Shown here: in pieces, positions 5,833 through 7,351 of the stretch
Layout of the letters: the number at the start of each line of letters is the position of its first letter
Position numbering within the stretch: position 1 is the stretch's first letter
NCBI GenBank assembly: GCA_028293265.1
Contig: JAQGPB010000616.1
Coordinates: forward strand, 1-7,351
DNA: 7,351 nt
Direction: 5' to 3'
From: Pedosphaera sp.
GTDB taxonomy: Bacteria; Verrucomicrobiota; Verrucomicrobiae; Limisphaerales; Pedosphaeraceae
The notes under the pieces: generated by a model
Databases searched by the model: none
The model's input: only the letters and a program-made list of their open reading frames with translations
What the model was told of the DNA's origin: nothing
Program-made: the position numbers and the translations under genes

Positions 5833-7351
5833 ATGAACAACTCGCAAGGAGTACGCCAGGAGAATGGCGACCGGATTTTGCCGGACGGGCAAGTCAAGCT
5901 GGGATCATCAAGCTCGACGGGCCGGGCTGGGAATCTTGGCAGGCTCAGCATCAGCCCCGAAGCGCTTCGTTTGCTGCCCGCTGATTTTGTAAAACAATAC
6001 CGTGTGCTTCCGCTAAACGTGCTCAATGGCACGCTGCATGTTGCGACGGCTGAAACTGGCAACCAGCGGATTATCGAGGATATACGTCTCTTAAGCGGGC
6101 TGGAAGTCCAGGAATCCGAGATGCCGGCGGCGGAGGTGCTGGAAAAGATTGCCGAGTGTTACCAGATGACGGTGGAGCAGATGGTGGAAGGCCTTGACCC
6201 GAAACGGGATGCAACCGTTGAAAGCAAGAACCTGCATGACATCGAGGTGATGGCCAATGAGCCGACGGTCATCAATCTCGTGAATGTCATCATTTCCACC
6301 GCGCTGCGGGAGCGGGCCAGTGACATTCATTTGGTCCCGTTTGAGGCCACGTTGCAGTTGCGCTATCGCATTGACGGGCTTTTGCAGGAGAAGCCGCCGC
6401 CGCCAAAACAACTCCACGCGGCGCTGGTTTCGCGCATCAAGATCATGGCGGACATGAACATCGCGGAGCGATTCATGCCGCAGGACGGGCATATCCAGAT
6501 ACATCATCGCGGCGCGCGGGTGGACATCCGCGTGGGAACGATGCCGACGATTTATGGCGAGAGCGTGGTCATGCGACTGCTGGAGAAAAGCACGAAATTA
6601 TTGAGCACGCGAGAACTGGGGCTGGATGCGGAGCGCTCGGATTTGTTGTCACGACTCGTCGAAAAGCCGCATGGACTGTTTCTGACCACGGGTCCGACGG
6701 GCAGCGGCAAGACCACCACGCTCTATGCGATTCTCCAAGGCATTTACTCGCCGGAGAAAAAGATTCTGACCATCGAGGACCCGGTGGAGTATGAACTGGC
6801 GGGCGTGGCGCAGATTCCAGTGCGTCCGGCGCGGAATTTTACCTTCGCCAGCGGGTTGCGCGCGATTCTGCGACAGGATCCGGACGTAGTGATGGTAGGG
6901 GAAATCCGCGACTCGGAGACGGCGGACATCGCGATCCGGGCGGCGTTGACCGGGCATCAGGTGTTCAGCACCCTGCACACCAATGATTCGACCGGGGCGG
7001 TGACGCGGCTCTTGGACATGGGGGTGGAGGCATTTTTGATTTCGTCGTCGCTCGAAGGTGTGCTGGCGCAGCGGCTGTTGCGGCGGATTTGCGAGCATTG
7101 CAAAGTTGAGTCACCCGCGACGCCGACGGTGCTGGCCAAGCTGGAAGCTATTGGCGCGCGGAAGGTGGCGGGGATTTTTTATCGCGGCAAAGGCTGTGAA
7201 GAATGCCGGGGCACCGGTTACCGGGGGCGGGTGGGCATCTTTGAACTGCTGGCCATCGGCCCTGAGTTGAGGGAACTCATCCTGCAAAAGCGTTCCAACG
7301 CCGAACTCAAGGCGGCGGCGCATCGGAAAATGATCACCATGCATCAGGATG
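5833..7351 (+). CDS. gspE: GspE/PulE/PilB-family assembly ATPase (3' end outside window)
   Basis: This hexameric cytoplasmic ATPase drives pseudopilus or pilus assembly for type II secretion or type IV pili. The frame is open from 5833 to the right edge (506 codons). A TAG directly before the ATG (5830-5832) rules out an earlier start; the ribosome-binding site is weak (GGTGG at 5812-5816). Residues 1-35 are variable. About 36-110 form the N-terminal MshEN/T2SSE_N domain that contacts the membrane platform. SDIHLVPF (163-170) opens the N2 domain. Walker A is GPTGSGKT (287-294), the Asp box ILTIEDPVEY (311-320), Walker B DVVMVGEIRD (351-360) and the His box GHQVFSTLHTND (374-385). Two CxxC pairs (C420/C423 and C455/C458) form the zinc-binding site. 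All motifs are intact, so the enzyme should be active. GspE and PilB cannot be fully separated by motif; the 'RLLDMGV' stretch leans to GspE. Only a few tens of residues are probably missing. Confidence 0.93.
   Translation, partial: MNNSQGVRQENGDRILPDGQVKLGSSSSTGRAGNLGRLSISPEALRLLPADFVKQYRVLPLNVLNGTLHVATAETGNQRIIEDIRLLSGLEVQESEMPAAEVLEKIAECYQMTVEQMVEGLDPKRDATVESKNLHDIEVMANEPTVINLVNVIISTALRERASDIHLVPFEATLQLRYRIDGLLQEKPPPPKQLHAALVSRIKIMADMNIAERFMPQDGHIQIHHRGARVDIRVGTMPTIYGESVVMRLLEKSTKLLSTRELGLDAERSDLLSRLVEKPHGLFLTTGPTGSGKTTTLYAILQGIYSPEKKILTIEDPVEYELAGVAQIPVRPARNFTFASGLRAILRQDPDVVMVGEIRDSETADIAIRAALTGHQVFSTLHTNDSTGAVTRLLDMGVEAFLISSSLEGVLAQRLLRRICEHCKVESPATPTVLAKLEAIGARKVAGIFYRGKGCEECRGTGYRGRVGIFELLAIGPELRELILQKRSNAELKAAAHRKMITMHQD

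Noticed and set aside
5751..5984. A plus-strand frame of 77 codons
   Set aside because: Its second half overlaps the start of the GspE-family gene in another frame and its product has no recognisable feature.

Overview
This is bacterial chromosomal DNA of moderately high GC. The protein styles suggest a member of the Verrucomicrobiota, possibly near Pedosphaera/Limisphaerales. The hints are a YfhO-like membrane protein, a GspE-type ATPase, an integrase N-terminus of the 'RRVRGLWLRN' kind, and intergenic repeats seen often in that phylum. This placement is inference; the window holds no rRNA or marker protein to settle it.

Layout, left to right. (1) Positions 1-347 hold the 3' end of an EamA/DMT-type transporter gene. 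(2) 348-661 is a gap with no convincing gene. (3) 662-1708 encodes a PAPS-dependent sulfotransferase, whose stop overlaps the start of (4), 1705-4464, a 919-residue polytopic YfhO-like protein. These two form a translationally coupled pair, most simply read as a surface-glycan or glycolipid modification unit: sugar transfer at the membrane plus sulfation. (5) 4482-4979 is a graveyard on the minus strand: the 3' 28 nt of a tRNA-Ser gene, a transposase fragment whose presumed catalytic Asp is Glu, and an 80-residue integrase N-terminus. It looks like the scar of an element that had integrated at a tRNA-Ser gene. (6) 5125-5199 is an intact tRNA with a CAU anticodon and an encoded CCA. (7) 5200-5832 is non-coding but structured: a 101-bp MITE-like element flanked by TTA on both sides, a degenerate dispersed repeat, a GC-rich stretch with competing hairpins, and an 8-bp inverted repeat just upstream of a possible promoter. 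(8) 5833-7351 is a GspE/PilB-family secretion or pilus assembly ATPase that runs off the right edge with all its catalytic motifs intact.

I see no complete undescribed defence or mobile system. The points most worth pursuing are the coupled sulfotransferase/YfhO-like pair, the tRNA-Ser/integrase scar and the MITE-like element.
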